This document shows, in pieces, positions 1 to 9,036 of a stretch of 64,000 nt of DNA. Below the pieces are notes generated by a model. It was given only the letters and a program-made list of their open reading frames with translations. It searched no databases and was not told the DNA's origin. This DNA comes from Flavobacteriaceae bacterium CG2_30_31_66 (GTDB lineage: Bacteria; Bacteroidota; Bacteroidia; Flavobacteriales; Flavobacteriaceae): assembly GCA_001873065.1 (NCBI GenBank), contig MNYM01000050.1, positions 49,616 through 113,615 of the forward strand, in the 5' to 3' direction. The stretch's first letter is position 1. The number at the start of each line of letters is the position of its first letter. A program made the translations under genes and the position numbers.

Positions 1-2563
1 TAGAAAAATTAAATCTTGAAAATGAAAATGCGCCATTTTTAATGTCATATCCTGATGAATAGCCAATTTTCCATTTTGGTGTTAATTCAATATTTCCACT
101 AAATCCAACTGTATGAACTCCGATTACACCTGGCTCAACGCCATTATTTGTATAATTGGCAGCATAAACCAAACTTAATGTCCATGGAATTTTAGCTTTG
201 TAAAGTTCCGTTTCAACTGGTTCTTTTTTCTCATTGGTTTTATTTTGTCTTCCAAATCTATTGGTTGGATCGATATCTGCACCCATCGTATCAGTTGGAT
301 TATTGGCACCATTTCCACTTTTACTTTCAGTTTCACCTTTCTTTTTATTTTTTTCAAAATCAGTACTTGATATTGAATAATTCATAGTCATATTTGCATT
401 AGTCAGCCTGAAAATACTTGGATTAAATTTATTAATCCTTTGACCAGTTTCATTCACTTGATAAGGGTCTAACGAACCACTTAAATTCAATGCTAATTTA
501 TCTTTAAACAAACGTGTTCCAGCACTAAAAGAAACATTTGACCATCGCAAGCTATCAGCAGCAATATTGTATGAACTACTAAAATTTAAGTTATTTAAAA
601 GCATGATTTTTTCATCTTCTTTTTCACTGTCAGCATCTTTTGGGGCTAACTTTGCTTCTAAAACGTTGTTTAGAGAAATTCCTATTGAATTGCTCAATCC
701 TGAAGATGGTGTACCATAAATTCCTTGGTCAAAAACGGTGTATTCTTGAAAATCTAAAGGATTTACACTTTGTTGCACTTTTTGAATATAATTATCTCTA
801 AAATCTGGTCTGTAACTGTAGGAGATACTTGGTCTTAAAGTATGTCTTATTGCTTTTAAACGGCCTTTTTTAAAAGAGAAATTACCATAAATATTTGTTG
901 CCAAACTCACACCAATATTATATTCTCTAAAACTTTTAAATCCTCGTAAAGTATCAGTCACTACCACATTTCTTGTGGCATCATAGTCTTTTTGGATATA
1001 GTCAAATTGCCAAACTTCTTCATAATTGGCACTTGGTGAAAGTGTAAAATATTTAAACGCTTTGATATTGGTGTTAGTTGATGTTTTATGCTGAATTCCT
1101 GCTCTCGCCGTTTCAAACATTTTGCTTGTAAAAAATTCAGCATCATTAGTATTAATCAAATACTGACCTTGCATATTGTAATTGAAACCCATTTTTTGAA
1201 TCGGATTTTTCTGAACGCCATCTTTTCCAGCGAAAGGATAAATTCTATCCATATTCAGGGTCAAAGAAGGCAAAGTCATGGTAATACTTTGTGTGTTTGT
1301 GTTTTGTTGATGTGAAGCAGTCACAGCCATGTTAAATGGTGTTCCAACAAAAGTTTTGCTGTAGTTTATAGATGAATTAAAAGTGTTATTTTGAGTTAGA
1401 GCTACATTAAATTGATTCAAAGATTCTCTAAAAAAACGGCTACTTCCCAAGTTTACGGATGCTGAAAATCGTGAATTTGGACTGGCTTTCGAATCTTGAT
1501 TATGATTCCATCTGATGTTAAAATTATTTGATTTTGAAAAATTATCAAATCCACGAATTCCATTGACGATATTTTCGAAATTGAGACTGAAAACTCCATT
1601 AAATTTATAACGTTTGTTATAATTTGACGAAATTCTTGCTCCCCAACTCCCGTTAGAATATGCATCACCCAAAACAGTCAAATCCATATAATCACTGATG
1701 GCAAAATAATATCCACCATTTTGAAAACCTATGCCTCTTGCACTGCTTCCTGTATCAAATGCAGGAATTAAAAAACCTGACATACTTGTTTCAGTCATTG
1801 GAAAATAAGCAAAAGGTAAAAATAGTGGTGTTGGAACATCAGCCAAAACCAAATTACTTGCGCCTACAATAATCTTTTTTCCAGGCACTAATTTTGCTTT
1901 GTTTGTGGCAATATAATAATCAGGAATCTCCTTATCTGAAGTTGTAAAACGTATTTTTCGGATATAAACGGTAGAATCATTTTCTCTTTTAGTTTTTTCA
2001 CCATACGTGTACATTTCTCCTTGTTGGGTTTTTAAACCGTAAATAATGGCGCGTTTGCTTTTAAAGTTATAAATAATAGAATCTTGTTCAGATTCTTGAT
2101 TTCCTTGTTTAAAAACAGGTCTTTGTTTGTATCCTGTACTGTCAATAATTCCTTTAGCGAAAAGCGAATTTTTTTTATAATCTATGACAATTATTCCTGA
2201 TTTTAAGTCAATATCAGTATAAGTAATATTTGCTTCGTTGTATAAGATAACTGTTTTATTTTTAGCATTTTGAATCGTATAATCAGTGGCAATATGCGTA
2301 ATAATATCTTCAATAACTTCTTTTTTCTTTAAAGAATCTTTTGATATCGAATCTTTTTTATTTACTAAAAGAGAATCTTTAAAAATAGTGTCTTTTTTAT
2401 TTAATAACAAAGAATCTTTTTTTAATATATTTTTGGGAGAAATAGAGTCTATTTTCCCAATAGGAATTAGGGTTTTTTTAGAAGATTTTATATCTTGCGC
2501 AAAGCATAACTTTATGAAAAAGAAAGCAAGAAATAAAAGTGTGTAAGATAGGTTTGATTGCAA
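1..2563 (-). CDS. lptD: LptD-like LPS-assembly outer-membrane protein (3' end outside window)
   Basis: Reverse-strand frame stays open from a TTG codon at 2563 to the window edge (about 854 residues seen); it is absent from the ORF track because its stop lies outside. The N-terminus is a signal peptide ending in CFAQ, followed by a Lys/Asp/Ser-rich stretch, then an OstA-type region (KGIIDSTGYKQRPVF) and a long beta-strand-rich domain with alternating aromatic residues. This matches flavobacterial LptD, which inserts lipopolysaccharide into the outer leaflet of the outer membrane. No ATG lies between the upstream in-frame stop near 2591 and the signal peptide, so TTG is the only plausible start. 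It is divergent from the amidase gene, a common flavobacterial arrangement. Family assignment rests on overall pattern, not a search. Confidence 0.85.
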   Translation of the reverse strand, partial: MQSNLSYTLLFLAFFFIKLCFAQDIKSSKKTLIPIGKIDSISPKNILKKDSLLLNKKDTIFKDSLLVNKKDSISKDSLKKKEVIEDIITHIATDYTIQNAKNKTVILYNEANITYTDIDLKSGIIVIDYKKNSLFAKGIIDSTGYKQRPVFKQGNQESEQDSIIYNFKSKRAIIYGLKTQQGEMYTYGEKTKRENDSTVYIRKIRFTTSDKEIPDYYIATNKAKLVPGKKIIVGASNLVLADVPTPLFLPFAYFPMTETSMSGFLIPAFDTGSSARGIGFQNGGYYFAISDYMDLTVLGDAYSNGSWGARISSNYNKRYKFNGVFSLNFENIVNGIRGFDNFSKSNNFNIRWNHNQDSKASPNSRFSASVNLGSSRFFRESLNQFNVALTQNNTFNSSINYSKTFVGTPFNMAVTASHQQNTNTQSITMTLPSLTLNMDRIYPFAGKDGVQKNPIQKMGFNYNMQGQYLINTNDAEFFTSKMFETARAGIQHKTSTNTNIKAFKYFTLSPSANYEEVWQFDYIQKDYDATRNVVVTDTLRGFKSFREYNIGVSLATNIYGNFSFKKGRLKAIRHTLRPSISYSYRPDFRDNYIQKVQQSVNPLDFQEYTVFDQGIYGTPSSGLSNSIGISLNNVLEAKLAPKDADSEKEDEKIMLLNNLNFSSSYNIAADSLRWSNVSFSAGTRLFKDKLALNLSGSLDPYQVNETGQRINKFNPSIFRLTNANMTMNYSISSTDFEKNKKKGETESKSGNGANNPTDTMGADIDPTNRFGRQNKTNEKKEPVETELYKAKIPWTLSLVYAANYTNNGVEPGVIGVHTVGFSGNIELTPKWKIGYSSGYDIKNGAFSFSRFNFS

Positions 2564-2583
2564 AGCTATAAATACTATTTTTG
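2553..2583 (+). promoter_or_regulatory. Bacteroidota promoter for the amidase gene
   Basis: TTTG (2553-2556), 19 nt, then TATTTTTG (2576-2583), an exact fit to the TTTG-N19-TAnnTTTG Bacteroidota sigma pattern. It reads toward the amidase start at 2654 and physically overlaps the start codon of divergent lptD. Confidence 0.6.
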
Positions 2584-2631
2584 TATTAAATTAAAATTGG
2601 CTTCATATTTGGTCATTCAAATTACCGCCGT

Positions 2632-2639
2632 CAAAATTA
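2632..2639 (-). promoter_or_regulatory. candidate -7 box for lptD
   Basis: TAATTTTG read on the minus strand fits TAnnTTTG and would start a transcript about 60 nt before the lptD TTG codon. No clear -33 element was seen, so this is tentative. Confidence 0.35.
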
Positions 2640-2653
2640 GTTAAATTTTATTC

Positions 2654-3778
2654 ATGAACTTTTTGCAAAATCATAAATTTATATTGAATTCAAAGAACTT
2701 GTTTTTTTTAACATTTTCAATGATTTTTTTTATATTTTTTTTGCCTTCTGTTTTTTCACAAAAAACATATACAATCGTCCTTGATGCGGGTCATGGTGGT
2801 AAAGATCCCGGAAATTCAAAATATGGATTTATTGAGAAAGATATCGCACTTAGTACTACTTTGGAGGTTGGCAAAGAACTCGAAAAACAAGACTATTTCA
2901 AAGTCATTTATACTAGAAATGAAGATGTTTTTATTGATTTATGGAAAAGAGGTGCTATTGCTAATGATGCAAAAGCAACACTTTTTGTCTCCATTCACTG
3001 TGATTCTCACACCAATGATGCTCATGGAGCTGGAACTTTCGTATTAGGTTTGAGAGGAAATAAGAAAAACTTTGAAATCGCAAAACGAGAGAATGCTGTA
3101 ATTCTCATGGAAGACAATTATGAGAAAAGATATGAAGGTTTTGACTCAAATTCAGCTGAATCTGTCATTGGACTGTCTCTTTTACAAGAGGAAAATCTTG
3201 ACAAAAGTCTAGAAATAGCCAATTTAATTCAACAAAATTTTACTGAAAAATTAAATCGGCTGAACAGAAAAGTAAAACAAGACAATTTTCAGGTTTTGAG
3301 AGAAACCATCATGCCAAGTGTTTTAGTTGAGTTGGGTTTCTTGACCTACAAACCTGAAGGAGCTTACTTGAACTCAAGAACAGGACAAATGCAAATGGGA
3401 AAAGCTATCGCAAATGCAATCAAAGACTATGTGAATCATCTAAGATTAAATACTGTTAAAGAAGAGAAATTCACTAAAGATAATATAATAAACGATAATA
3501 ACATACCGACCAATATTAATGAAATTGAATTTAAAATTCAAATTGCCTCAGGCAAAAACAAAATTGAACCACAACCTTATAACTTTAAAGGGTTAAAAAA
3601 CATTGAGATAAAGAAAGTTGGTAGTTTTTTTAAATACTATTATGGTGCTACAACGAGATATAGTGAAGCCTTAGAGCACCTAAAAGAAGTAAAAAATGTT
3701 GGGTTTGATACCGCTTTTATTGTGGCATTCAAAAACAACGAAAAAATTTCAATTACCGAATCAATGAAAATGCAATAA
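2654..3778 (+). CDS. N-acetylmuramoyl-L-alanine amidase with SPOR-like tail
   Basis: Amidase_3 family zinc hydrolase that cleaves the lactyl-amide bond between muramic acid and the peptide stem, acting in the periplasm during cell separation. An N-terminal hydrophobic segment (about residues 17-35, ending VFSQ) is a signal peptide. Zinc and catalytic motifs are visible: VLDAGHGGKDPG, the Glu in GFIEKDIA, SIHCDSHT and VLVELGFL. The last ~90 residues (FKIQIASG to AFIVAFKN) resemble the short SPOR-like glycan-binding region of Bacteroidota amidases. Its own promoter lies 70 nt upstream and mlaD follows on the same strand. Confidence 0.92.
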   Translation: MNFLQNHKFILNSKNLFFLTFSMIFFIFFLPSVFSQKTYTIVLDAGHGGKDPGNSKYGFIEKDIALSTTLEVGKELEKQDYFKVIYTRNEDVFIDLWKRGAIANDAKATLFVSIHCDSHTNDAHGAGTFVLGLRGNKKNFEIAKRENAVILMEDNYEKRYEGFDSNSAESVIGLSLLQEENLDKSLEIANLIQQNFTEKLNRLNRKVKQDNFQVLRETIMPSVLVELGFLTYKPEGAYLNSRTGQMQMGKAIANAIKDYVNHLRLNTVKEEKFTKDNIINDNNIPTNINEIEFKIQIASGKNKIEPQPYNFKGLKNIEIKKVGSFFKYYYGATTRYSEALEHLKEVKNVGFDTAFIVAFKNNEKISITESMKMQ

Positions 3779-3833
3779 ATAGGCATCGTTTCTACCAAAA
3801 ATTATTAGTAATATTGTGATAAAATTTTAATAT

Positions 3834-4796
3834 ATGTCTAAAGAATTAAAAATAGGATTTGTTGTAATTTTAATTATCATTATTTTTATTTGGGGATTCA
3901 ATTTCTTGAAAGGTCAAGATATTTTTCAACCAAGTAAACGTCAATTTTATGTTGAATATAATAATGTAGGTGGACTCACAGAAGCTAGTTCAGTATTCAT
4001 CAATGGTTTGAAAGTTGGCGGTGTTGAAAATATTGACTTTAATACCAATCCTGATAAAAAAGGAGAAATTCTTGTGAAATTTTCAATGAACAATAATTTT
4101 CAGTTTTCCAAAAAAAGTATCGTTAAAATTTATTCTCCAAATCCTTTATCTGGTTCAAATTTAGTTCTCCTTCCAAGCAATGAAGGAGAAAAAGCTGAAA
4201 GTGGAGACTATTTAACTGGCGAAGTTGAAGAGGGTTTATTCTCATCTTTGGGTGCAAGATTAGATCCAATTCAAATAAAATTAGAACGTGTTTTGGTAAC
4301 TGCAGATAATTTATTCAATAACATCAATAATGTCTTGGATAAAAAAACAGTGAACAGCGTAAAAAATTCGGTGTTAGAAATTGAACAAACTATTACTGAT
4401 GTCCGAAAAACAATTGCTTCCCTAAACTCATTAGTAGATTCAAATGCCAAAGGTTTGAATGAAACTTTGAAAAATACAAACCAAATTACTCAAAATTTAT
4501 CGAAAGTTACTGACACTTTAGCAAATGCTAATTTAGGCGAAATCATTAGAAAAACTCAATATTCGCTGACATCTGTGAACAAAATTTTAGACGGAATTAA
4601 CAACGGAAATGGTACTGCTGGTAAATTATTAAATGATGATGAACTATATAAAAATTTAACAGCAATGTCTCAAGAAATGGAGGAATTATTGAGAGATTTG
4701 AAACTAAATCCAAAAAGATTTGTTCATTTTTCTCTATTCGGAAAAAAACCAGCTCCATACAAACCAGAAGTTGTAGAAGAAGAATTAAAAGATTAA
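3834..4796 (+). CDS. MCE/MlaD family phospholipid-transport protein
   Basis: One N-terminal membrane anchor (residues ~7-25) precedes an MCE domain (about 35-115, with the characteristic VGGLTEASSVFINGLKVG segment) and a long helical region rich in Asn/Thr. This is the MlaD/Ttg2C/Mce organisation: the protein sits on an ABC transporter in the inner membrane and carries lipid across the periplasm. No MlaE or MlaF gene is next to it here, so the ABC partners must lie elsewhere. It follows the amidase by 55 nt and the next gene by 15 nt, suggesting co-transcription. Confidence 0.88.
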   Translation: MSKELKIGFVVILIIIIFIWGFNFLKGQDIFQPSKRQFYVEYNNVGGLTEASSVFINGLKVGGVENIDFNTNPDKKGEILVKFSMNNNFQFSKKSIVKIYSPNPLSGSNLVLLPSNEGEKAESGDYLTGEVEEGLFSSLGARLDPIQIKLERVLVTADNLFNNINNVLDKKTVNSVKNSVLEIEQTITDVRKTIASLNSLVDSNAKGLNETLKNTNQITQNLSKVTDTLANANLGEIIRKTQYSLTSVNKILDGINNGNGTAGKLLNDDELYKNLTAMSQEMEELLRDLKLNPKRFVHFSLFGKKPAPYKPEVVEEELKD

Positions 4797-4811
4797 CATA
4801 AAACATTTTAA

Positions 4812-6128
4812 ATGCACTATTTACCAAACATACTATTTGCGCTTGCTCTGGCAGTTGGATTAGGTTTTTTTGCGATGAATGTTCGCAAATTATTTAGAAA
4901 TATCAAGTTAGGAAAAGAAGTTGACAGAACTGATAATAAATCAGAACGTTTAAAAAACATGATAAAAATTGCATTAGGGCAAACAAAAATGGTAAGAAGA
5001 CCGCTTTCAGGTTTTTTACACGTTATTGTTTATGTGGGCTTTATTATTATAAACATTGAGGTTTTAGAGATTATGATTGATGGTTTATTTGGCACACATC
5101 GAATTTTTAAAGGTGTTGTTGGAACTCAACTCTACGGATTTCTAATTGGAACTTTTGAAGTTTTAGCTATTTTGGTTCTAATAGCAGTGATTATTTTTTG
5201 GACAAGAAGAAATATCGCAAACATAAAACGTTTTTTAAGCCCAGAATTAAAAGGTTGGCCTAAAAATGATGCAAACTTAATATTGTATTTTGAAGTTGTT
5301 TTAATGTCATTATTTCTGACGATGAACGCCACCGACATTCATTTTCAAGAGGCTGGAGTTGGTAATATAATCAGTCAATTTTTATCCCCAATTTTTGATG
5401 GTTTTACTACTGAAAATCTTCACATAATTGAAAGATCTGCGTGGTGGTTTCATATTTTAGGAATTTTAGTTTTCTTAAATTATTTATATTTCTCAAAACA
5501 TTTGCACATTTTATTGGCTTTTCCAAACACTTATTTTGCAAACCTTAATCCAAAAGGACAATTTAACAATTTAGAATCAGTTACAAAAGAGGTAAAATTA
5601 ATGATGGACCCTGCTGCAGATCCCTATGCAACTTCAACAGAAAGTACTGAAAATCAAGTGCCTGAAAAATTTGGTGCTTCAGATGTAACCGATTTATCTT
5701 GGGTGCAATTGCTCAATGCTTACACTTGTACAGAATGTGGAAGATGTACTTCTTCTTGTCCCGCAAATTTAACAGGTAAAAAATTATCTCCTAGAAAAAT
5801 CATGATGGACACCAGAGATCGTTTGGAAGAAGTCGGCAAAAATATGGACGCAAATGGAGGCGTTTTTAAAGATGATGGCAAGCAATTATTAAACGATTAC
5901 ATCACTCCAGAAGAATTGTGGGCTTGCACAAGTTGCAACGCTTGCGTAGAAGAATGTCCTGTGAATATTGATCCTTTGTCGATTATTATTGATATGAGAA
6001 GATATTTGGTGATGGAAAAAAGTGCGGCTCCAAAAGAGTTGAATATGATGATGACTAATATCGAAAATAATGGGGCACCTTGGCAATACAGTCAACAAGA
6101 TAGATTGAATTGGGTAAATGAAGATTAA
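4812..6128 (+). CDS. membrane (Fe-S)-binding oxidoreductase, HdrC/NarI-like
   Basis: 438 residues. The N-terminal half has about five hydrophobic segments in a NarI/HdrE-like arrangement, which in relatives can bind heme b. The C-terminal half has two 4Fe-4S ferredoxin motifs, CTECGRCTSSCP and CTSCNACVEECP. Proteins of this design pass electrons between a soluble CCG-domain partner and quinone; the CCG-domain protein is the next gene. The electron donor is unknown. Acyl-CoA dehydrogenase or lactate-type oxidation is conceivable but nothing here decides it. Confidence 0.82.
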   Translation: MHYLPNILFALALAVGLGFFAMNVRKLFRNIKLGKEVDRTDNKSERLKNMIKIALGQTKMVRRPLSGFLHVIVYVGFIIINIEVLEIMIDGLFGTHRIFKGVVGTQLYGFLIGTFEVLAILVLIAVIIFWTRRNIANIKRFLSPELKGWPKNDANLILYFEVVLMSLFLTMNATDIHFQEAGVGNIISQFLSPIFDGFTTENLHIIERSAWWFHILGILVFLNYLYFSKHLHILLAFPNTYFANLNPKGQFNNLESVTKEVKLMMDPAADPYATSTESTENQVPEKFGASDVTDLSWVQLLNAYTCTECGRCTSSCPANLTGKKLSPRKIMMDTRDRLEEVGKNMDANGGVFKDDGKQLLNDYITPEELWACTSCNACVEECPVNIDPLSIIIDMRRYLVMEKSAAPKELNMMMTNIENNGAPWQYSQQDRLNWVNED

Positions 6129-6235
6129 TGTATCAATGTAAAAATGTAACAATGAATCAATGTAAAAATGAGTTTATTTGTAGCATTACTATCCAAAGCT
6201 AAAAACTATAAATTAAAGATTAACAACTAAATATT
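6129..6235. repeat. short direct repeats in the gap between the Fe-S genes
   Basis: ATCAATGTAAAAATG occurs twice, separated by TAACAATGA, giving a stuttering stretch directly after the stop codon. This kind of low-complexity gap filler recurs elsewhere in the window (44.7 kb, 45.9 kb). Confidence 0.5.
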
Positions 6236-7015
6236 ATGATTGTTACAACAATGGCTGAAATGATGGCGCAAGGAAAGCAACCAGAAGTGTTGTTTTGGGT
6301 TGGCGCTGCTGGAAGTTATGATGATAAAGCTAAAAAGATTACAAGGGCTTTTGTCAAAATTTTACAACAAGCAAACGTTAATTTTGCAGTGTTAGGCACA
6401 GAAGAATCTTCAACTGGAGATGCTGCAAAAAGAGCAGGAAATGAATTTTTATTTCAAATGCAAGCCATGATGAATATCGAAATTTTGAACGCCTACGAAG
6501 TGAAAACAATAGTAACTTGTGATCCACATTCGTTTAATACCTTTAAAAATGAATATCCAAGTTTGGGCGGAAAATATCAGGTTTTTCATCACACACAATT
6601 CATTCAAAAATTGATTGCTGAAAATCGTTTAAAAATCGACGAAACTACTCTAAAAGGTAAAAGACTCACTTTTCACGATCCTTGTTATTTGGGAAGGGCA
6701 AATAATGAATATGAATCACCTCGTGATTTAATTCGAAGATTGGGCGTTAATTTGACCGAAATGAAACGTCATAAATCTACCGCTTTGTGCTGTGGAGCAG
6801 GAGGTGCTCAAATGTTTAAAGATGCTGAAAAAGGCGATAAAGAAGTAAACGTTTTACGAACAGAAGATGCTCTTGAGACTAATCCTCAAATCATTGCAAC
6901 TGGCTGTCCTTATTGCAAAACCATGATGACTGATGGTGTGAAATTTAAAGTAAAAGAGTCAGAAATTGTCGTGAAAGACATTGCTGAATTAATCGCTGAA
7001 GCAAATCATTTATAA
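6236..7015 (+). CDS. HdrB-like CCG-domain protein with depleted cysteines
   Basis: 259 residues, cytoplasmic partner of the preceding membrane Fe-S protein. The second CCG region is intact (HDPCYLGRANNEYESP, ALCCGAGGAQMF, TGCPYCKTMM). In the first half, positions that I recall as cysteine in flavobacterial orthologues carry other residues: FWVGAAGSYD instead of FWVGCAGS, EESSTGD instead of EESCTGD, and TCDPHSF instead of ACPHCF. The later RHKS also replaces RCKS. The protein may therefore lack one of its non-cubane clusters. The comparison is from memory of the family; an alignment is needed to confirm it. Confidence 0.8.
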   Translation: MIVTTMAEMMAQGKQPEVLFWVGAAGSYDDKAKKITRAFVKILQQANVNFAVLGTEESSTGDAAKRAGNEFLFQMQAMMNIEILNAYEVKTIVTCDPHSFNTFKNEYPSLGGKYQVFHHTQFIQKLIAENRLKIDETTLKGKRLTFHDPCYLGRANNEYESPRDLIRRLGVNLTEMKRHKSTALCCGAGGAQMFKDAEKGDKEVNVLRTEDALETNPQIIATGCPYCKTMMTDGVKFKVKESEIVVKDIAELIAEANHL

Positions 7016-7034
7016 CCTTATTCAAATAAAATTG

Positions 7035-7544
7035 ATGACAAATTCTTTCGAAAATATTTCAGTAATTTCATTTCCTGATATTTCAGAAAATGAATTTAAT
7101 CCTATCGAAAGAAAGTATTTGAACATCATTTATATCAATATTTTTAGCTTTTTTTTTATTTCAATTTTAGCTGTTTTTTTGATTGATGTCACTAAAATTA
7201 TTGACATTCATTCTTTTTCAATTTGGTTATATATTGCTTTGATTGTTATTTTTTTTTTCATTTTTTTTATCAAGCAAATTGGTTTTAAAAGAAGAAAATA
7301 TCTGGTAAGAAATAAAGATATTTCCTACAAAAACGGATTGTTTCTTATGAAGACAACAACGGTACCTTTTAACAGAATTCAACATATCGAAATCAATCAA
7401 GGACCATTTTCGAGATTTTTTGATTTGGCTACACTGAGCATTTTTACTGCTGGAAATAGCAGTCATGACCTTAAAATTCGCGGAATTAAAATTTCAGAAG
7501 CAGAAAAAATTAAAGAATTTATCAGCAGTAAAATTGATGGATAA
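7035..7544 (+). CDS. PH-domain (bPH2) membrane protein, small partner
   Basis: 169 residues from ATG 7035 (the track uses a TTG three bases earlier). Two adjacent hydrophobic segments (about residues 35-85) precede a bacterial PH domain with the signature FNRIQHIEINQGPFSRFFDLATLSIFTAG. It overlaps the next gene, which holds several copies of the same domain. This YdbS/YdbT-like pairing is common, but its biochemical role is not known. Confidence 0.8.
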   Translation: MTNSFENISVISFPDISENEFNPIERKYLNIIYINIFSFFFISILAVFLIDVTKIIDIHSFSIWLYIALIVIFFFIFFIKQIGFKRRKYLVRNKDISYKNGLFLMKTTTVPFNRIQHIEINQGPFSRFFDLATLSIFTAGNSSHDLKIRGIKISEAEKIKEFISSKIDG

Positions 7545-9036
7545 TGCAACCAATTTTTCAGATTTTAGAACGCAATCTAAAAAAGGAATTTTAGTAATTT
7601 ATAGCAATCAGATTTATAGTTTTATCAGAGCTTTCTCGATTTTACTATTTGTTTTTATTCAAAAATTTTCAAAATTTTCATCTATTTCTTTAAGTTATAT
7701 TTATTTCGGATTTGCTGCTGTTTTGTTGTTTTTCTTAGTCAGAGCTTTTCTGATTTTTAAAAATTTTCAATTCAAAGTTGAAAATAATCATTTTATTCTA
7801 AAAAAAGGAATTCTTAAAAAAACCAATGTAGAAATTTCTTTTGACAGAATTCAAAATATTAATTTTAAGCAAAATATTATTCAGCAAATCATCAATGTTT
7901 ATGAAGTAAATATTGAAACAGCTGGCTCTTCTAAAGCCGAAATTTCAATCAAAGCAATGACTTTTGAGCAAGCAACTGCATTAAAAAATAGCATTACAAT
8001 TTTTGACAAAAAAAATATTGAATCTGACTTTGAAATCAAGGAAAAACCACTTTTGAAAATAGGTTTTTTAGAATTATTAAAAGTTAGTTTAACAGAAAAT
8101 CATTTGCAAAGTTTGTCGCTTCTTTTAGCAATTGGTATTGGATTTTATCAACAAGTCCAACAAATTTTTGAAAGTTTTGGTAATAATGAGCTGATGGAAA
8201 ATTACATCGAAAAAAATTCAGTCGCTTTTCAAAACAGCGTTATAATTATTTTGATTTTTTCTTTTTTATTGATTTTTTTGGGTTTGATAAGTTCGTTTGT
8301 TCGAGTAATTTTAGTGCATTTTAATTTGATTGTTTTCATTAAAAACGACACTTTAGAAATCAATCAAGGTTTTACAACCAAAAAATCAGTCGTTCTGAAA
8401 AAAAATAAAGTGCAATATATTACCATTTCAACAAACCCATTAAAGAAAATTCTAGGCATTTCATTTATTACTTTTAACCAAGCTGAAAGCGGAATTTCAA
8501 AAGAAAATACTCAAAAAATTATTAAAATTGTTGGATGTAAAATCACACAAATATTAGCCATTAAAAACTTACTTTTCCCAAGGGAAAATTTAAGTGATTT
8601 TCAAAAAAATCAGGTAGATTCATATTTTAAAAAGCGTTTGTATATAAGAGGTTTTTTATTATTAATATTATTAAATGTAGGATTTTATTTAGTTTCAAAG
8701 AATCCTACTATTTTTTGGTTAAACACTATTTTAGTTCCCATTTTTGTGTTTTTAATCCACTTAAAATACCAAAAACGCACTTTTTTATTTTCTGATGAAA
8801 TTTTTGAAGTTAATTTTGGTAGCATTGAAACCCATCAATCAATGATTCCTTTTTATAAAATTCAACATGTGAGTTTACATCAAACTATTTTTCAAGCAAG
8901 AAAAAACGTGGCAGATTTGGTTTTTCAAACTGCTTCAGGAAAAATCAAAATCCCGTGCATCAAAATAAATGAAGCCCTGAAAATGTATAATTTTGCGCTT
9001 TATAAAATTGAAACTAGTCAACAATCATGGATGTAA
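7537..9036 (+). CDS. PH-domain (bPH2) membrane protein, large partner (YdbT-like)
   Basis: About 499 residues from ATG 7537, chosen because it overlaps the previous stop by 8 nt; the track start at 7465 would sit deep inside that gene. Repeated units of paired membrane segments plus a PH-like segment are visible: FDRIQNINFKQNIIQQ, KNKVQYITISTNPLKK and YKIQHVSLHQTIF, i.e. three PH-like domains. It overlaps menA by 10 nt. The role in the membrane is unknown. Confidence 0.8.
   Translation: MDNATNFSDFRTQSKKGILVIYSNQIYSFIRAFSILLFVFIQKFSKFSSISLSYIYFGFAAVLLFFLVRAFLIFKNFQFKVENNHFILKKGILKKTNVEISFDRIQNINFKQNIIQQIINVYEVNIETAGSSKAEISIKAMTFEQATALKNSITIFDKKNIESDFEIKEKPLLKIGFLELLKVSLTENHLQSLSLLLAIGIGFYQQVQQIFESFGNNELMENYIEKNSVAFQNSVIIILIFSFLLIFLGLISSFVRVILVHFNLIVFIKNDTLEINQGFTTKKSVVLKKNKVQYITISTNPLKKILGISFITFNQAESGISKENTQKIIKIVGCKITQILAIKNLLFPRENLSDFQKNQVDSYFKKRLYIRGFLLLILLNVGFYLVSKNPTIFWLNTILVPIFVFLIHLKYQKRTFLFSDEIFEVNFGSIETHQSMIPFYKIQHVSLHQTIFQARKNVADLVFQTASGKIKIPCIKINEALKMYNFALYKIETSQQSWM

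Noticed and set aside
175-2546. Track ORFs at 175-357, 961-1146, 1088-1315, 1453-1668 and 2286-2546
   Set aside because: All lie inside the lptD reading frame on the other frames or strand; lptD itself is missing from the track because it leaves the window.
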